A DNA stretch of 64,000 nucleotides from Bacillota bacterium (GCA_023435225.1 JAEYRX010000071.1:3110-67109); one strand, 5' to 3'. Counted from the first letter of the stretch, positions 18,174 through 27,200 are shown. Numbers and translations are program-made. The notes: generated by a model from the letters alone, not told the origin.

Positions 18174-18971
18174 ATGATAAAATGTATTGCAATGGACTTG
18201 GACGATACTTTGTTAAGCAGTGATTTGACGATTTCTGCTGAAAATCAAGGGGCAATTGGACGGGCTGTTAAGGCGGGAATTAAAGTTTTACTGGCTTCGG
18301 GGCGGATGGTCCAATCAATGAAACCTTATGCAGAACAGTTACATCTGGATGTACCTTTGATAGCCTATAACGGTGCTATTATTCAAGAAGCATTTTCAGG
18401 TGAGATTTTGTACCATCGTCCGGTACCAAGTGAGTTGGCTTTAAGATTAGTACCTGTTTTCCGGGAATCTCAGGTTCATCTTAATATCTATTTAAACGAT
18501 CAACTTTATATGGACGAACTCACCGAATGGGGGCAAAAATATGCTGCAAATGCGGGAGTCACCCCATATCCGGTAGGCGATATATGTCAGTTAATTAAAA
18601 AAGAACCCCCGCATAAAATGTTGGGCGTAGGTGAAATTGAAGCAATTAACCTGATCCAAGCCAAACTGCAAGAACAATTCGGCGATTTATTGCAATTTGT
18701 AAAATCCAAACCCGCCTACTTGGAGATATTGGCCCCGGGAGTTTCCAAAGGATTGGCTTTAAAAGAGGTAGCTACGAAATGGGGGTTTGACCGGAGTGAA
18801 GTAATGGCTATCGGTGATGCTCCAAATGATGTTTCAATGATAGCCTGGGCCGGAATGGGAGTAGCGATTGGTAATGCAGTTGATTCTGTCAAAGAAGCCG
18901 CTGATTTGATAGTGGCTGACCATGATCATAGTGGAGTGGCTGAAGCGATTGAGAAGAAGGTTTTTGGCTAA
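18174..18971 (+). CDS. Cof-type HAD-superfamily hydrolase
   Basis: A 265-residue phosphatase of the HAD class IIB (Cof) type, acting on sugar phosphates or flavin/thiamine phosphates. Motif I is MDLDDTLLSS with the nucleophile Asp near residue 8, motif II is LASGRM, motif III is the Lys in GVSKGLALKE, and motif IV is AIGDAPNDVSMI. The large cap lies between motifs II and III. A GTG-initiated extension of four residues is possible from 18162. The ATG at 18174 has GGTGA at good spacing and gives the usual MIKCIAMDLD beginning. Convergent with the next gene, one base apart. Specific substrate not predictable. Confidence 0.9.
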   Translation: MIKCIAMDLDDTLLSSDLTISAENQGAIGRAVKAGIKVLLASGRMVQSMKPYAEQLHLDVPLIAYNGAIIQEAFSGEILYHRPVPSELALRLVPVFRESQVHLNIYLNDQLYMDELTEWGQKYAANAGVTPYPVGDICQLIKKEPPHKMLGVGEIEAINLIQAKLQEQFGDLLQFVKSKPAYLEILAPGVSKGLALKEVATKWGFDRSEVMAIGDAPNDVSMIAWAGMGVAIGNAVDSVKEAADLIVADHDHSGVAEAIEKKVFG

Positions 18972-18972
18972 T

Positions 18973-19647
18973 TTACGGGACGCTCTTCCTTAAACCAACC
19001 AAAAAATTATAAAAAGGAACCAGTAGTTTAAAATCTTCAATTAACATATCAACCAGAGATGCGCCATATAGCTGGTTGTCTAGTTCTTTATTACAGACAA
19101 AATATAAGTCTTTCCGTTGATACCATTCATTTAAATCTTCCGATAGACTTAGGTTTAAGATCTTCTTGTATTTTTCGCCTTCAATTTTGAAGGTTTTTTG
19201 CTCTTGATATAAGGAATGGATTTTTTGAAAATTCTTATTTTGGCCGTTAATCATTGCCCTTAGTTTATCCATGGTTTCACGGGGGACATTATAGAAGCCC
19301 ATTCCATACCGGTAATAATCGGGATATATCTCAAAAAAGAAGGCCGGTTCCACCTTCCAGTCAATATATAATCGTTTAAAAACAAGCCACATGTTGGCCC
19401 GGTAAGGGCTTTTATCTTTTGAGAACCTGATGTCCCGATTAATCCGGGATACGGCTTTTTTGGGATTGACTGTAAATAAGGGATCAATAGTGAGCATAAA
19501 GGGGGTCAATTCGGTAATCAAATCTTGAAGAGGCCCTAGAATGTGATTTCGATATATTTCTCGGTTGGTCTCGAACCAGGTTTTGTTATTGTTCTCTTTT
19601 AGATTGTTCAAGAAAGAAAAAGTATCCGGGGAGAATCCTTGAAACAT
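18973..19647 (-). CDS. DUF2461-family protein
   Basis: A 224-residue protein of the widespread DUF2461 (TIGR02453) family, whose function is not established. Diagnostic segments are FSPDTFSFLNNLKENNNKTWFE at the N-terminus (split by loops in the fold), VSRINRDIRFSKDKSPYR near residues 64-81, and the later GMGFYNVPRE. AGGAGG precedes the ATG. It lies 16 bases downstream of a HAD phosphatase gene on the same strand, probably in one transcript. Family assignment is secure and no biochemical role can be offered. Confidence 0.85.
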   Translation of the reverse strand: MFQGFSPDTFSFLNNLKENNNKTWFETNREIYRNHILGPLQDLITELTPFMLTIDPLFTVNPKKAVSRINRDIRFSKDKSPYRANMWLVFKRLYIDWKVEPAFFFEIYPDYYRYGMGFYNVPRETMDKLRAMINGQNKNFQKIHSLYQEQKTFKIEGEKYKKILNLSLSEDLNEWYQRKDLYFVCNKELDNQLYGASLVDMLIEDFKLLVPFYNFLVGLRKSVP

Positions 19648-19663
19648 AATAGGCCTCCTGGTA

Positions 19664-20320
19664 TCATTTTATTTTTTCAATTATTGTCTCTAAATTAATA
19701 TCCATTAGGGAATTTAATCTTAAGTCATAAATGTCAAAATTTAATTTGACGGTAATTTCGTTCGGGACAATTACACAATATATCCCGGCTTTTTTGGCAG
19801 CTATCGCACCGTTTGGCGAGTCTTCGAAGGCGATTGCTTCCGAACCGGTAATCCCAAATTGCTTTAAGACCTTTAGATATAACTCTGGGTCCGGCTTTAC
19901 GTTGGTAACACTATTCCTGGTACAAATATAATCAAAATAGTCAAATAGATTTAATTCCCGCAAAAACTTTTCGACCCAGCTTCGGTCGGAACTGGAGGCT
20001 AACCCTATCTTAAGTTCTAAAAGCTTAGCAGAACGCAAATATTCCTCAATTCCCGGATTTACGCTTTTTTCTTTCATCAATAAAGCATGCCGGTAGGCCG
20101 ACGTTTTTTTGATATGAGTTCTATCAAGCGGTTTATTTAGATATTGTTCCAAATGTTCACAGGGGTCAAAATGTTTCTCGCTGGAACCGATGCATTTGGC
20201 CCATTCCTCCAAAGGCAAAGATACTCCATGTTCTTTGTAAATACTGCCGTAAGCATCAAACCAGGGTGTCTCAGTGTCGATTATCAATCCGTCGAAATCA
20301 AAAATAAGCGCCTTAATCAT
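19664..20320 (-). CDS. HAD-superfamily hydrolase, beta-phosphoglucomutase-like
   Basis: A 218-residue HAD subfamily IA enzyme with an alpha-helical cap. The nucleophile motif is IFDFDGLIIDTE near residues 5-16. Motif II is in LASSSDRSWVEKFL, where the second conserved Ser/Thr follows the strand. The lysine is in NVKPDPELY, and the acidic motif is AFEDSPNGAIAAKKAG. It resembles the YhcW/phosphoglycolate phosphatase-like branch, so a small phosphorylated metabolite is the likely substrate. It heads a probable two-gene operon with the DUF2461 gene. A bidirectional-looking terminator lies upstream and ends the neighbouring nitroreductase transcript. Confidence 0.9.
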   Translation of the reverse strand: MIKALIFDFDGLIIDTETPWFDAYGSIYKEHGVSLPLEEWAKCIGSSEKHFDPCEHLEQYLNKPLDRTHIKKTSAYRHALLMKEKSVNPGIEEYLRSAKLLELKIGLASSSDRSWVEKFLRELNLFDYFDYICTRNSVTNVKPDPELYLKVLKQFGITGSEAIAFEDSPNGAIAAKKAGIYCVIVPNEITVKLNFDIYDLRLNSLMDINLETIIEKIK

Positions 20321-20387
20321 CTTTTAGCCTCGTAGTTTTAGAGATGTATTTTCAGTTAGTTTAACAAAAATCTTGGCCGACTGCAAT

Positions 20388-20415
20388 AAAAAAGCCGAAC
20401 GTTTCGGCTTTTTTT
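20388..20415. terminator. Terminator hairpin, usable in both directions
   Basis: AAAAAAGCCGAA and TTTCGGCTTTTTT form a symmetric stem with T-runs on either strand. On the minus strand it lies 40 bases after the nitroreductase gene, which is its likely client. Confidence 0.85.
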
Positions 20416-20454
20416 AAAAGAAGTAAATAATCAGTCATTAAAAGAGTACATTAA

Positions 20455-21282
20455 CTATTTAAACTCTAAAACGTCTTCTATGTTACGTCTTACAGGTATT
20501 AAGGGCATCTTATCATATTTCCCCATCCAAATTAAAGCAGTAATTTTTTCGGATTCTTTAATATCTAATAAGGTTCGGATTTCCTTAGAGTCGGCTCCCA
20601 GATCTGAGACGTAGCAGGCGCCGATATCATAATAATGACAAGCGATTAAGATATTTTGAATAGCGGCGGCTGAATCATGAACCGGGCCGTCGATATTGGC
20701 ATCATCATAAAACCGGAAGTCGGCAACTACTGCCAGAATACAGTAACCCATTTTACCGCTAAAACCACCGTCGTTGATTTTCTCCTTTATCTGCGGGCTT
20801 TTAACAATAATATATCGTATACCTTGCATATTACAGGTGTTTGGGGCCCAAGTACCATATTCAATAATTTTTTTTAGTAAAATATCGGAAATTTCCTCTC
20901 GGTTAAAACAGCGGATCGATCTTCTGCTTAATAATAACTTATCAAATTGCTCTTGGGGTATAACGGTTTTATCTTTTGGAAGCCATGGGTATTGGAAGTT
21001 TTCTTCTGTTTCAACGGCTTTTTCATATAAAGTTTTAATTTCAAGCGCCCATTGTATTTCCGGTTTATGTTCACCATAGTTTTTGATATATATGTTTAAC
21101 CGATCAAACAGATTTTTTAATTGTGTTTCAGAAAATTTGATATTCTTTCTAGTCTCTGAAAATTGCATTTGTTTGTCCAGCCGGTGAGCTATTAAGCGTA
21201 TTTGCACAGCTAAGGCTGATTCGGACAGAATTTCTAATTCTTCTTGGTCTAAATCATAAGGAATGTAAAAATGGTTTTTCAT
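20455..21282 (-). CDS. Nitroreductase-family protein with N-terminal extension
   Basis: A 275-residue flavoenzyme-like protein. About 115 helical residues precede the nitroreductase core, which begins LLLSRRSIRCFNREEI with the FMN-phosphate-binding arginines. The core continues APNTCNMQGIRYIIV, and AAAIQNILIACHYYDIGACYVSDL near residues 212-235. The C-terminus IWMGKYDKMPLIPVRR is also typical. The family reduces nitro, quinone or unsaturated bonds with NAD(P)H. The long N-terminal part resembles members found next to polysaccharide genes but its role is unknown. It is 27 bases downstream of an HD-domain gene on the same strand. Substrate uncertain. Confidence 0.82.
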   Translation of the reverse strand: MKNHFYIPYDLDQEELEILSESALAVQIRLIAHRLDKQMQFSETRKNIKFSETQLKNLFDRLNIYIKNYGEHKPEIQWALEIKTLYEKAVETEENFQYPWLPKDKTVIPQEQFDKLLLSRRSIRCFNREEISDILLKKIIEYGTWAPNTCNMQGIRYIIVKSPQIKEKINDGGFSGKMGYCILAVVADFRFYDDANIDGPVHDSAAAIQNILIACHYYDIGACYVSDLGADSKEIRTLLDIKESEKITALIWMGKYDKMPLIPVRRNIEDVLEFK

Positions 21283-21309
21283 TAGGTGGCTCCTTTTGCT
21301 CTTTAATTA

Positions 21310-21984
21310 TCACTCCAATACTTTACTCAGCATTTCCAGACCTGTTTTATGAATCGACTTGATCTCATTATACATACTTTCATAAAAATCAATGCTTGAT
21401 CGGCGGCGTTTCGCTGCAATCGCTTTGGCTCTGCAGGTAAAGAATTTATCATATACGTTTTTCAGCTTCCAATTATATTCTTGGAAAAAGGATGATTGTT
21501 CATCATTCCCACCATCAAGTACATTGCCGTACTCATCAATGGAATATAGTGGGTCGGCAACGATTCCTTTGTAAGCAATGGTTCTGGCTATGCCGATAGT
21601 TCCGGTGACATCAAGCTTATCGGCATTATATAAGATTTTAGCCTCCATACTGGCGGGTGGATTATTGTTCCGGTATCTGTGAGTAGCAATACAAGATTTA
21701 ACATGGTGGGCTTTATCTTCCGGCCAACCTATTGTGAGTAGAAATTTATAAGTCATATCAGCGCCGATAAGGGCATGATCCAAACCGGGATTTTTAAACT
21801 GTGCATCACGGCCAATATCATGTAGTAATGCGGCTGCTATTAATACGTCGATATCTATCTCATATTCCTTAGCAATATCTAAAGCGGAGTATAAAACACG
21901 ATAGATGTGCTGATGGTCATGTGCTCCATCATTCATGCACGTATGCATATATTTTTCAATTTTCATATATATATCATTCTGCAT
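21310..21984 (-). CDS. HD-domain phosphohydrolase
   Basis: A 224-residue metal-dependent phosphohydrolase of the HD superfamily. The metal ligands are readable in order: an early His in DHQHIYRV near residue 22, the HD pair in AALLHDIGRD near residues 53-56, and the last Asp in LYNADKLDVTGTIGIAR near residue 120. This arrangement matches the small YpgQ/YedJ-type enzymes, which hydrolyse nucleoside triphosphates or related phosphoesters. It sits between the nitroreductase and DUF998 genes on the same strand with short gaps, so co-transcription is likely. The exact substrate cannot be inferred. Confidence 0.9.
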   Translation of the reverse strand: MQNDIYMKIEKYMHTCMNDGAHDHQHIYRVLYSALDIAKEYEIDIDVLIAAALLHDIGRDAQFKNPGLDHALIGADMTYKFLLTIGWPEDKAHHVKSCIATHRYRNNNPPASMEAKILYNADKLDVTGTIGIARTIAYKGIVADPLYSIDEYGNVLDGGNDEQSSFFQEYNWKLKNVYDKFFTCRAKAIAAKRRRSSIDFYESMYNEIKSIHKTGLEMLSKVLE

Positions 21985-22010
21985 TATATTAAATTCCTTT
22001 ATCTTTGAAA

Positions 22011-22679
22011 TTAAGTGGATATATAGCTCTGGGTAGATCCGGTGATATTTTTAATCTTTTTAACTATAAAATAGCTCAAAGTCGCAAGCCAAATATCGGC
22101 CGCAGTTATAAATGTCCGTTGAAGCAAGCCGATATAACTGGTGAACACAATACCGGAAAAAGCTGCGCAACAGATTATATAGATTAAGCCAAAGAAGATT
22201 TGAATACTCCAGGCAAATGGTATTAAACTTTTCCAATACGGATCCTTTTTCATTCGAAATATTAACGGCAGAGGTGAAATAATAATGGCTGTAGTGCCAA
22301 GGAAGCTAACTAAAACATGCATAATTACGGAGAATGTTTTAGAAACACCACCGGGGTCCATGGGAAAGATGCTAGAACCGATTGAGTCCAGCAAACCGTA
22401 CAGTGCAATCAGCAATGGCCCTATCCAATAACCTTTTCCGGATATGGTTATTGAACGATTTAAACTCATTGAGAATATAATCATGAGTATACCGAAGCAG
22501 ATCCACCAACTTGATACTATAAAAGACGTTGCCCCTGGAATAATACCGAATTCACTGACATATTGCCGGATACTGTTATAACCGGGAGTAATGATATCTA
22601 GAATAATTATTAATATTGAATTGATGAAAGCAGCCAGTATTCCGGATAATCCCAAGCAAAAATTTAGTCTATTATTCAT
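22011..22679 (-). CDS. DUF998-family membrane protein
   Basis: A 222-residue integral membrane protein with six hydrophobic helices. It matches the DUF998 pattern: a first helix, then YNSIRQYVSEFG with conserved polar residues facing one side, and in the centre IGSSIFPMDPGG before the fourth helix. Function in this family is not known. GGGAGG lies ahead of the ATG. It heads a minus-strand run with the HD hydrolase and nitroreductase genes, and it is divergent from the GH5 gene. Confidence 0.82.
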   Translation of the reverse strand: MNNRLNFCLGLSGILAAFINSILIIILDIITPGYNSIRQYVSEFGIIPGATSFIVSSWWICFGILMIIFSMSLNRSITISGKGYWIGPLLIALYGLLDSIGSSIFPMDPGGVSKTFSVIMHVLVSFLGTTAIIISPLPLIFRMKKDPYWKSLIPFAWSIQIFFGLIYIICCAAFSGIVFTSYIGLLQRTFITAADIWLATLSYFIVKKIKNITGSTQSYIST

Positions 22680-22829
22680 GTTTTATCCTCCCGGAAGTTT
22701 AATTTCATTAGCTTAGGGAAATTATATCATATTATTTTTAGATTTCCATTATTATGGAGGAATCCAGGGCATTGTTGAGAATTTTATATTTTGAGTTTAA
22801 TTTTTGGATTCAAGAAATGGGGGTCTTCG

Positions 22830-24506
22830 ATGCGTCTATTTTCAACCTTAATTCTCTTGTTATTATTATTGATACCCCAAGCTCCGGTTAAGGCCAAAGA
22901 GACTTTTACCAAAGGGATTAATCTTAGTGAATGGTTTCAAGCCAATTCCGTAAGAGATATTCAGTTTACTAAGTTTACTAAAAAAGACTTCCAAGAGATT
23001 AAAAGCCTTGGTTGTGATGTGATTCGCCTCCCCATTAACCTTCATGCCATGGCCGGCGGTGCGCCTGATTATCAAATTGATCCGTTATTCTTCCGGTTTC
23101 TGGACGAGGCCGTAGATATCTGTGATGAATTGGGTATATCGCTGATTTTGGATAATCATACTTTTGATCCATCAGTTAGTACAAAGGCTTCAGTGGAAAA
23201 AGTTTTGTTGAAAGTTTGGGCCCAAATAGCCGGGCGTTATCGAGACCGACGTGATTTTCTTTATTATGAAATCCTGAATGAACCTCATGGGATTGCCCCG
23301 AGTACCTGGGGGAGGATTTCATTTAATGTCTTAAAGAAGATCAGAGAGATTGATAATAAGCATACGGTGATTGTCGGCGGCGCCAATTGGAATGATATTG
23401 ATTCTTTATATCTCTTACCTGATTTCAAAGACGATAACATCATTTATACTTTTCATTTTTATGATCCTTTCATTTTCACTCATCAAGGAGCTAATTGGAC
23501 TGACCCTTCACTAGTATCTCTTCAAGGCGTTCCCTATCCGTACGACCAAACGAGAATGCCTTCTTGTCCCAAAAAACTAAGGAATACCTGGATTGAAGGG
23601 AATCTTCAGGATTATTATAAAAACGGAAATAATGAAGCTTTAGAGGTGCTGCTGACAAAGGCAGTAAAGTTTCGCAAAAAAACTGGAAAACCGGTATATT
23701 GCGGTGAATTTGGCGTTTATAACCGGAACGCCTCAAACGAGGACCGGGTTTACTGGTATGAATCAGTCCGGAAAATCTTCGAGAAATATTCCGTTCCTTG
23801 GACATCTTGGGATTACCGGAGTGGGTTTGGATTGTTCATTAGGGACACGGATGAAAAATTTGAGTATGATCTGAATCTTCCTTTACTTAAGGCATTGGGC
23901 TTCAATGAAGTACCGCAAACAGAGTTTAAACTCCAACCGGAGACTGATGGATTTGGCATTTTTAATCAATATCCGGCTCAAGGTCTTTCAGTCTACCGGT
24001 ATTTGAGCCAGGGGACTATTGATATATACGATAATACCGTTACGGATAATCAAAGATTTGTTATTAAAATGGAGAACCTCGCCCGCTATAACTTTTTACG
24101 GTTTGAATTTAAGCCCATCAAAGATTTGTCCCTTCTTTTAAAGCAGAAATATAATATAGTAATCAAACTAAAATTACAGCCCAATTTTAATAGCACGGAC
24201 ATTCGGTTTCTGGCCGTCAGGGAAGATGACCCGCTGGCATTACCCTGGAGAATGGTGTATACGCTAGATAAAAGAACATTAAGAAATACTTCGGATTGGC
24301 AAACAGTGGTAATCCCCTTGGAAAAGTTTAATGAACAAGGGGCTTGGAAAGATAAGTGGTATGATCCGAAAGGATTGTTTGATTGGGGACGTGTAGTAGC
24401 CCTTGAGATAGTGGCGGAAAATGAAGAATGGCGGAATACAGGGATTTATATTGAGGAGATAAAGTTAAACAATATAGGGGAAGGTTCTCCCGATGAACGT
24501 CTTTGA
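22830..24506 (+). CDS. Secreted GH5 glycoside hydrolase with C-terminal beta-rich domain
   Basis: A 558-residue secreted endoglycanase-like enzyme. The N-terminus MRLFSTLILLLLLLIPQAPV is a signal peptide. The GH5 barrel starts GINLSEWF, with VIRLPIN near residue 68. The acid/base Glu is in YEILNEPHG near residue 149 and the nucleophile Glu in YCGEFGVYN near residue 292. After about residue 350 comes a beta-rich region of roughly 200 residues that looks like a carbohydrate-binding module (for example DWQTVVIPLEKF, IYIEEIKL). A longer frame from 22791 is possible, but the ATG at 22830 has GGGGG upstream and begins the signal peptide. The last 14 bases overlap sdaAB, an unexpected partner. Confidence 0.9.
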   Translation: MRLFSTLILLLLLLIPQAPVKAKETFTKGINLSEWFQANSVRDIQFTKFTKKDFQEIKSLGCDVIRLPINLHAMAGGAPDYQIDPLFFRFLDEAVDICDELGISLILDNHTFDPSVSTKASVEKVLLKVWAQIAGRYRDRRDFLYYEILNEPHGIAPSTWGRISFNVLKKIREIDNKHTVIVGGANWNDIDSLYLLPDFKDDNIIYTFHFYDPFIFTHQGANWTDPSLVSLQGVPYPYDQTRMPSCPKKLRNTWIEGNLQDYYKNGNNEALEVLLTKAVKFRKKTGKPVYCGEFGVYNRNASNEDRVYWYESVRKIFEKYSVPWTSWDYRSGFGLFIRDTDEKFEYDLNLPLLKALGFNEVPQTEFKLQPETDGFGIFNQYPAQGLSVYRYLSQGTIDIYDNTVTDNQRFVIKMENLARYNFLRFEFKPIKDLSLLLKQKYNIVIKLKLQPNFNSTDIRFLAVREDDPLALPWRMVYTLDKRTLRNTSDWQTVVIPLEKFNEQGAWKDKWYDPKGLFDWGRVVALEIVAENEEWRNTGIYIEEIKLNNIGEGSPDERL

Positions 24507-25152
24507 TATTATCGGTCCGGTAATGGTCGGACCTTCAAGTTCCCATACGGCCGGAGCGGTACGGATTGGGAGAGTAGCCCGGGAATTATTGGGTGAGGAG
24601 CCGGTGGAGGTAGTAGTTAAGTTTCACGGTTCATTTGCCCGGACATACCAGGGCCATGGAACCGACAAAGCTATTATTGCCGGTTTGCTGGGTATGAACC
24701 CGGATGATTTGCGGATCAGAGATAGCTTGGAGATAGCGCATGAAATTGGATTGAAGTATACTTTTGAACGGACCGACCTCCAGGAAGCACATCCCAACAT
24801 CGCTTATATTGAAGCCGAAGGGAAATCGGGCCGGAAAGTCTCGATTATCGGTTCTTCAGTTGGTGGTGGAAATATCCTCATTAAGCAAGTGGATGGGCTG
24901 GATGTAGAGTTTTCAGGCCAATATGATACTTTAATCATTCCGCATCAGGATGCGCCCGGAGTTGTGGCGGCAGTGACCAATATGTTGGCCCAAAATTGGA
25001 TAAATATAGCCAATATGAAGGTTTACCGTTCTGGTAGGGGTGGAGACGCTATTATGGTAATAGAAACCGACCAGAAAATTGGCCAAGAGTTGGTGGCGGA
25101 TCTGGAAAAGTTGTCCCGGGTAAGTAAAGTGACTGAGATAAATCCGATTTAG
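24493..25152 (+). CDS. sdaAB: L-serine dehydratase, beta subunit
   Basis: One half of the iron-sulfur L-serine dehydratase, which deaminates serine to pyruvate and ammonia. The 219-residue protein has the conserved VGPSSSHTAGAVRIG near residues 12-26, which helps form the active site. GSFARTYQGHGTDKA follows, and there is an ACT-like C-terminal domain from about residue 145 (HQDAPGVVAAVTNMLA). It overlaps the GH5 gene by 14 bases, so it may depend on that transcript and on translational coupling. The alpha subunit follows after a 168-base spacer filled with repeat DNA. Confidence 0.96.
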   Translation: MNVFDIIGPVMVGPSSSHTAGAVRIGRVARELLGEEPVEVVVKFHGSFARTYQGHGTDKAIIAGLLGMNPDDLRIRDSLEIAHEIGLKYTFERTDLQEAHPNIAYIEAEGKSGRKVSIIGSSVGGGNILIKQVDGLDVEFSGQYDTLIIPHQDAPGVVAAVTNMLAQNWINIANMKVYRSGRGGDAIMVIETDQKIGQELVADLEKLSRVSKVTEINPI

Positions 25153-25188
25153 AGCGTTAAATTTTAGGGAATAAATAATAAATTAGAC

Positions 25189-25270
25189 GGGATTTACACG
25201 GATTAACACCGGATTTTATTAAAATAATATTTAGAGTTTTAATCCGTGTGAATTCTGTTAATCCGTGTCT
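25189..25270. repeat. Facing 10-mer arrays between sdaAB and sdaAA
   Basis: Three 10-base units (gggatttaca, cggattaaca, ccggatttta; 25189-25218) face three inverted ones (aatccgtgtg, aattctgtta, atccgtgtct; 25241-25270). The same unit occurs singly oriented at 47362-47391. Confidence 0.65.
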
Positions 25271-25320
25271 AAGTTTTTTGTATTTATTTTGTTAATTTTT
25301 GATAGTTGGGAATGATGCTT

Positions 25321-26196
25321 ATGCTTCGTTATGATTCCGTTAAAGAATTGGTTGATAAGGCTATGGCGGCTGGTAAAAATATTTCGGATCTGGTTTTGGA
25401 AGATCAGGCGCAACAGTTGGAACAACCGGCAGAAGAACTGGTGGCGACTATGGCCCGTAATCTTGAAGTAATGGAAGAAGCTGTTAAAACAGGATTACAA
25501 GCTGAATTAAAATCAGCCAGTGGTTTGAGCGGTGGAGAAGCTTATAAACTTAAAGATGCTTTGGAACAGGGACAAACTTTGGGTGGAGATGGTTTAAACA
25601 AAGCGTTGATCCGAGCGGTTGCTATCGCCGAGGTCAATGCTTGTATGGGCAGGATAGTGGCTGCCCCGACCGCGGGTTCCAGCGGTATTATACCGGCGGT
25701 GCTTTTAACGGTAATGGAGGAGAAAAAAATGCCCCGGGAAAAGGTTGTTATGAGTCTTTTTACCTCTGCCGGTATTGGAATAGCTATTGCCAAACAAGCA
25801 AGTATCTCCGGCGCCGAGGGAGGATGCCAGGCTGAGTGTGGCAGTGCAGCGGGGATGGCAGCGGCTGCCGCAGTAGAATTAGCTGGTGGAACTCCTAGGA
25901 TGGCCGGTAATGCTTGTGCTTTTGCCCTAAAAAATGTATTAGGCTTAATCTGTGATCCGGTAGCCGGTATGGTGGAAATACCTTGCATAAAAAGAAATGC
26001 AGCCGGGGCAGCAAATGCTTTGACAGCCGCTAATCTGGCTTTGGCGGGGATTGAGAGCGTAATTCCGATTGACGAGGTAATCGGTGCTATGAAATCAGTG
26101 GGCAACTTGATGGTTACCGCATTAAAAGAAACGGCCGAAGGAGGATTGGCGGCAACGCCAACCGGTAGGAAGATTGCAGTAGGGATTAATAAATAG
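25321..26196 (+). CDS. sdaAA: L-serine dehydratase, alpha subunit (4Fe-4S)
   Basis: The catalytic, oxygen-labile 4Fe-4S subunit of serine dehydratase, about 291 residues. The active region includes MGRIVAAPTAGSSGIIPAVL, then SGAEGGCQAECGSAAGMAAA with two cluster cysteines, and GLICDPVAGMVEIPC with the others. In-frame TTG and ATG codons occur at 25306, 25312, 25315 and 25321. I place the start at the ATG of MLRYDSVKEL because the only Shine-Dalgarno-like bases (TGGGA) are correctly spaced for it. With sdaAB it makes the heteromeric form used by Bacillota. The enzyme supplies pyruvate that the window's NifJ could oxidise. Confidence 0.95.
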   Translation: MLRYDSVKELVDKAMAAGKNISDLVLEDQAQQLEQPAEELVATMARNLEVMEEAVKTGLQAELKSASGLSGGEAYKLKDALEQGQTLGGDGLNKALIRAVAIAEVNACMGRIVAAPTAGSSGIIPAVLLTVMEEKKMPREKVVMSLFTSAGIGIAIAKQASISGAEGGCQAECGSAAGMAAAAAVELAGGTPRMAGNACAFALKNVLGLICDPVAGMVEIPCIKRNAAGAANALTAANLALAGIESVIPIDEVIGAMKSVGNLMVTALKETAEGGLAATPTGRKIAVGINK

Positions 26197-26203
26197 AGGC
26201 AGA

Positions 26204-26338
26204 AGGCATTGGGCATTAGGCATTAGTAATTTTTGCTGTAGTTTTACATATTTTTTTATTATCTACATTAGTTTCAGATATGTAAAATATAAACTTGAAT
26301 ATCCTAATGTCTAATGCCTGTTGCCTAATGTCTATCTA
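26204..26338. repeat. Facing heptamer arrays, GGCATTA type
   Basis: Three units (aggcatt, gggcatt, aggcatt; 26204-26224) face five inverted units (ctaatgt, ctaatgc, ctgttgc, ctaatgt, ctatcta; 26304-26338). The second array contains the stop codon of the coat gene at 26336. Confidence 0.7.
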
Positions 26339-26608
26339 TACCATTGTCGGCTGGCTGACTCCTTTTTGCAGGAACTGCGAAATAGTGGCAATATCCTGAC
26401 TTGGAGCCGGAGGAGCCGGCATATAAAAGTTTTTGCTTTGAGCAAGTTGGCCAATTTGTTGTTGAGATTGCTCACATTGGTTCCGCATTTGTAAAATTGC
26501 TTGGCGGAGAGCCGGATTGCTCATTTCGGTTGCTGCTTTGGTAAGGTCAACTGATCCGGTTTTGGCAATCTCTAAAGCGTCCAATACCATTTCTCTTTCG
26601 GTATACAT
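26336..26608 (-). CDS. CotF-like spore coat protein
   Basis: A 90-residue helical protein of the CotF/Coat_F type found in endospore coats. MYTEREMVLDALEIAKTG opens a two-helix unit, followed by ALRQAILQMRNQCEQSQQQI, with a Met-Pro-Ala-Pro-rich tail after residue 65. Short CotF relatives like this are usually made in the mother cell late in sporulation. AGGAGG precedes the ATG. A second small coat-like gene lies upstream on the same strand with a repeat element between them. Family assignment is by pattern, so moderate certainty. Confidence 0.75.
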   Translation of the reverse strand: MYTEREMVLDALEIAKTGSVDLTKAATEMSNPALRQAILQMRNQCEQSQQQIGQLAQSKNFYMPAPPAPSQDIATISQFLQKGVSQPTMV

Positions 26609-26639
26609 TCTTCATTCCTCCTTTATTTGATTAAAACCA

Positions 26640-26770
26640 GATCCCTCGCCCTTTAAAAGTATTTTATCGACTCGTTTGCTATCACAAGCCGACTCTTAGG
26701 TAACCATAATCCTTCGTAGTTTATTTTAAAACCTGCAAAGTTAAACTAATACCCTTTAAGGGATAGGGTC
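26640..26770. repeat. MITE-like repeat, GGATGGTGG family, diverged copy
   Basis: Starts GATCCCTCGCCC and ends GGATAGGGTC, with TAACCATAATCCTtcgtagt inside. The left arm, including a GACTCG/CGAGTC hairpin, is the reverse complement of the right arm of the copy at 58794-58951. It separates the two coat genes. Confidence 0.6.
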
Positions 26771-26807
26771 GCTTTTAAACATCTTTGAATTTAAAATTAC
26801 CGGCTAT

Positions 26808-26996
26808 TTACGATAAAAAGTTCATTAGAGTTTTAGCATCATTGTAAGCTTTTTGAGATTCCTGGGTGAAGATACTCTTTAATTGGGAATCTTGACAGTT
26901 TTGAGCATATAATTGGAATTTCTTGGCATTAACATCTTCTTTAGCTACCAGTTCCTTAATAGTATTCAACTCCATCTGGGTCAGTTGCGGCATCAT
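26808..26996 (-). CDS. Small CotF-like spore protein
   Basis: A 62-residue, two-helix protein beginning MMPQLTQMELNTIKELVAKE and ending YNDAKTLMNFLS. The pattern matches short coat F-related proteins that often accompany a longer CotF gene. Translation is served by AAGGAGGTGAT, a complete match to the 16S rRNA anti-Shine-Dalgarno end. The second of the two ATG codons (26993) is better spaced, so the mature start may be one residue shorter. It is probably expressed with the gene at 26336 during sporulation. Confidence 0.7.
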   Translation of the reverse strand: MMPQLTQMELNTIKELVAKEDVNAKKFQLYAQNCQDSQLKSIFTQESQKAYNDAKTLMNFLS

Positions 26997-27200
26997 ATCA
27001 CCTCCTTCAAACTGTAGAGTCCGTCAGTAGTATATCTTCTGTTGAACCGGTTCATACAAAAAACAGTAATAGAAAATGTTGGGATACGATTCGGGGTAAT
27101 ATTTATCATTAAAATTTCAAAAACATGTTTCGGAAGCATTTGGAAGGTGTTACAAGAAAGGCAGGAAATTTTAAAAAAATGTCGAATATACATTTACAAG

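Noticed and set aside
25542..26216. 224-codon open frame antisense to sdaAA
   Set aside because: It lies wholly opposite a clear serine dehydratase gene, is rich in Ala, Pro and Ile as expected of a mirror frame, and matches nothing recognisable.
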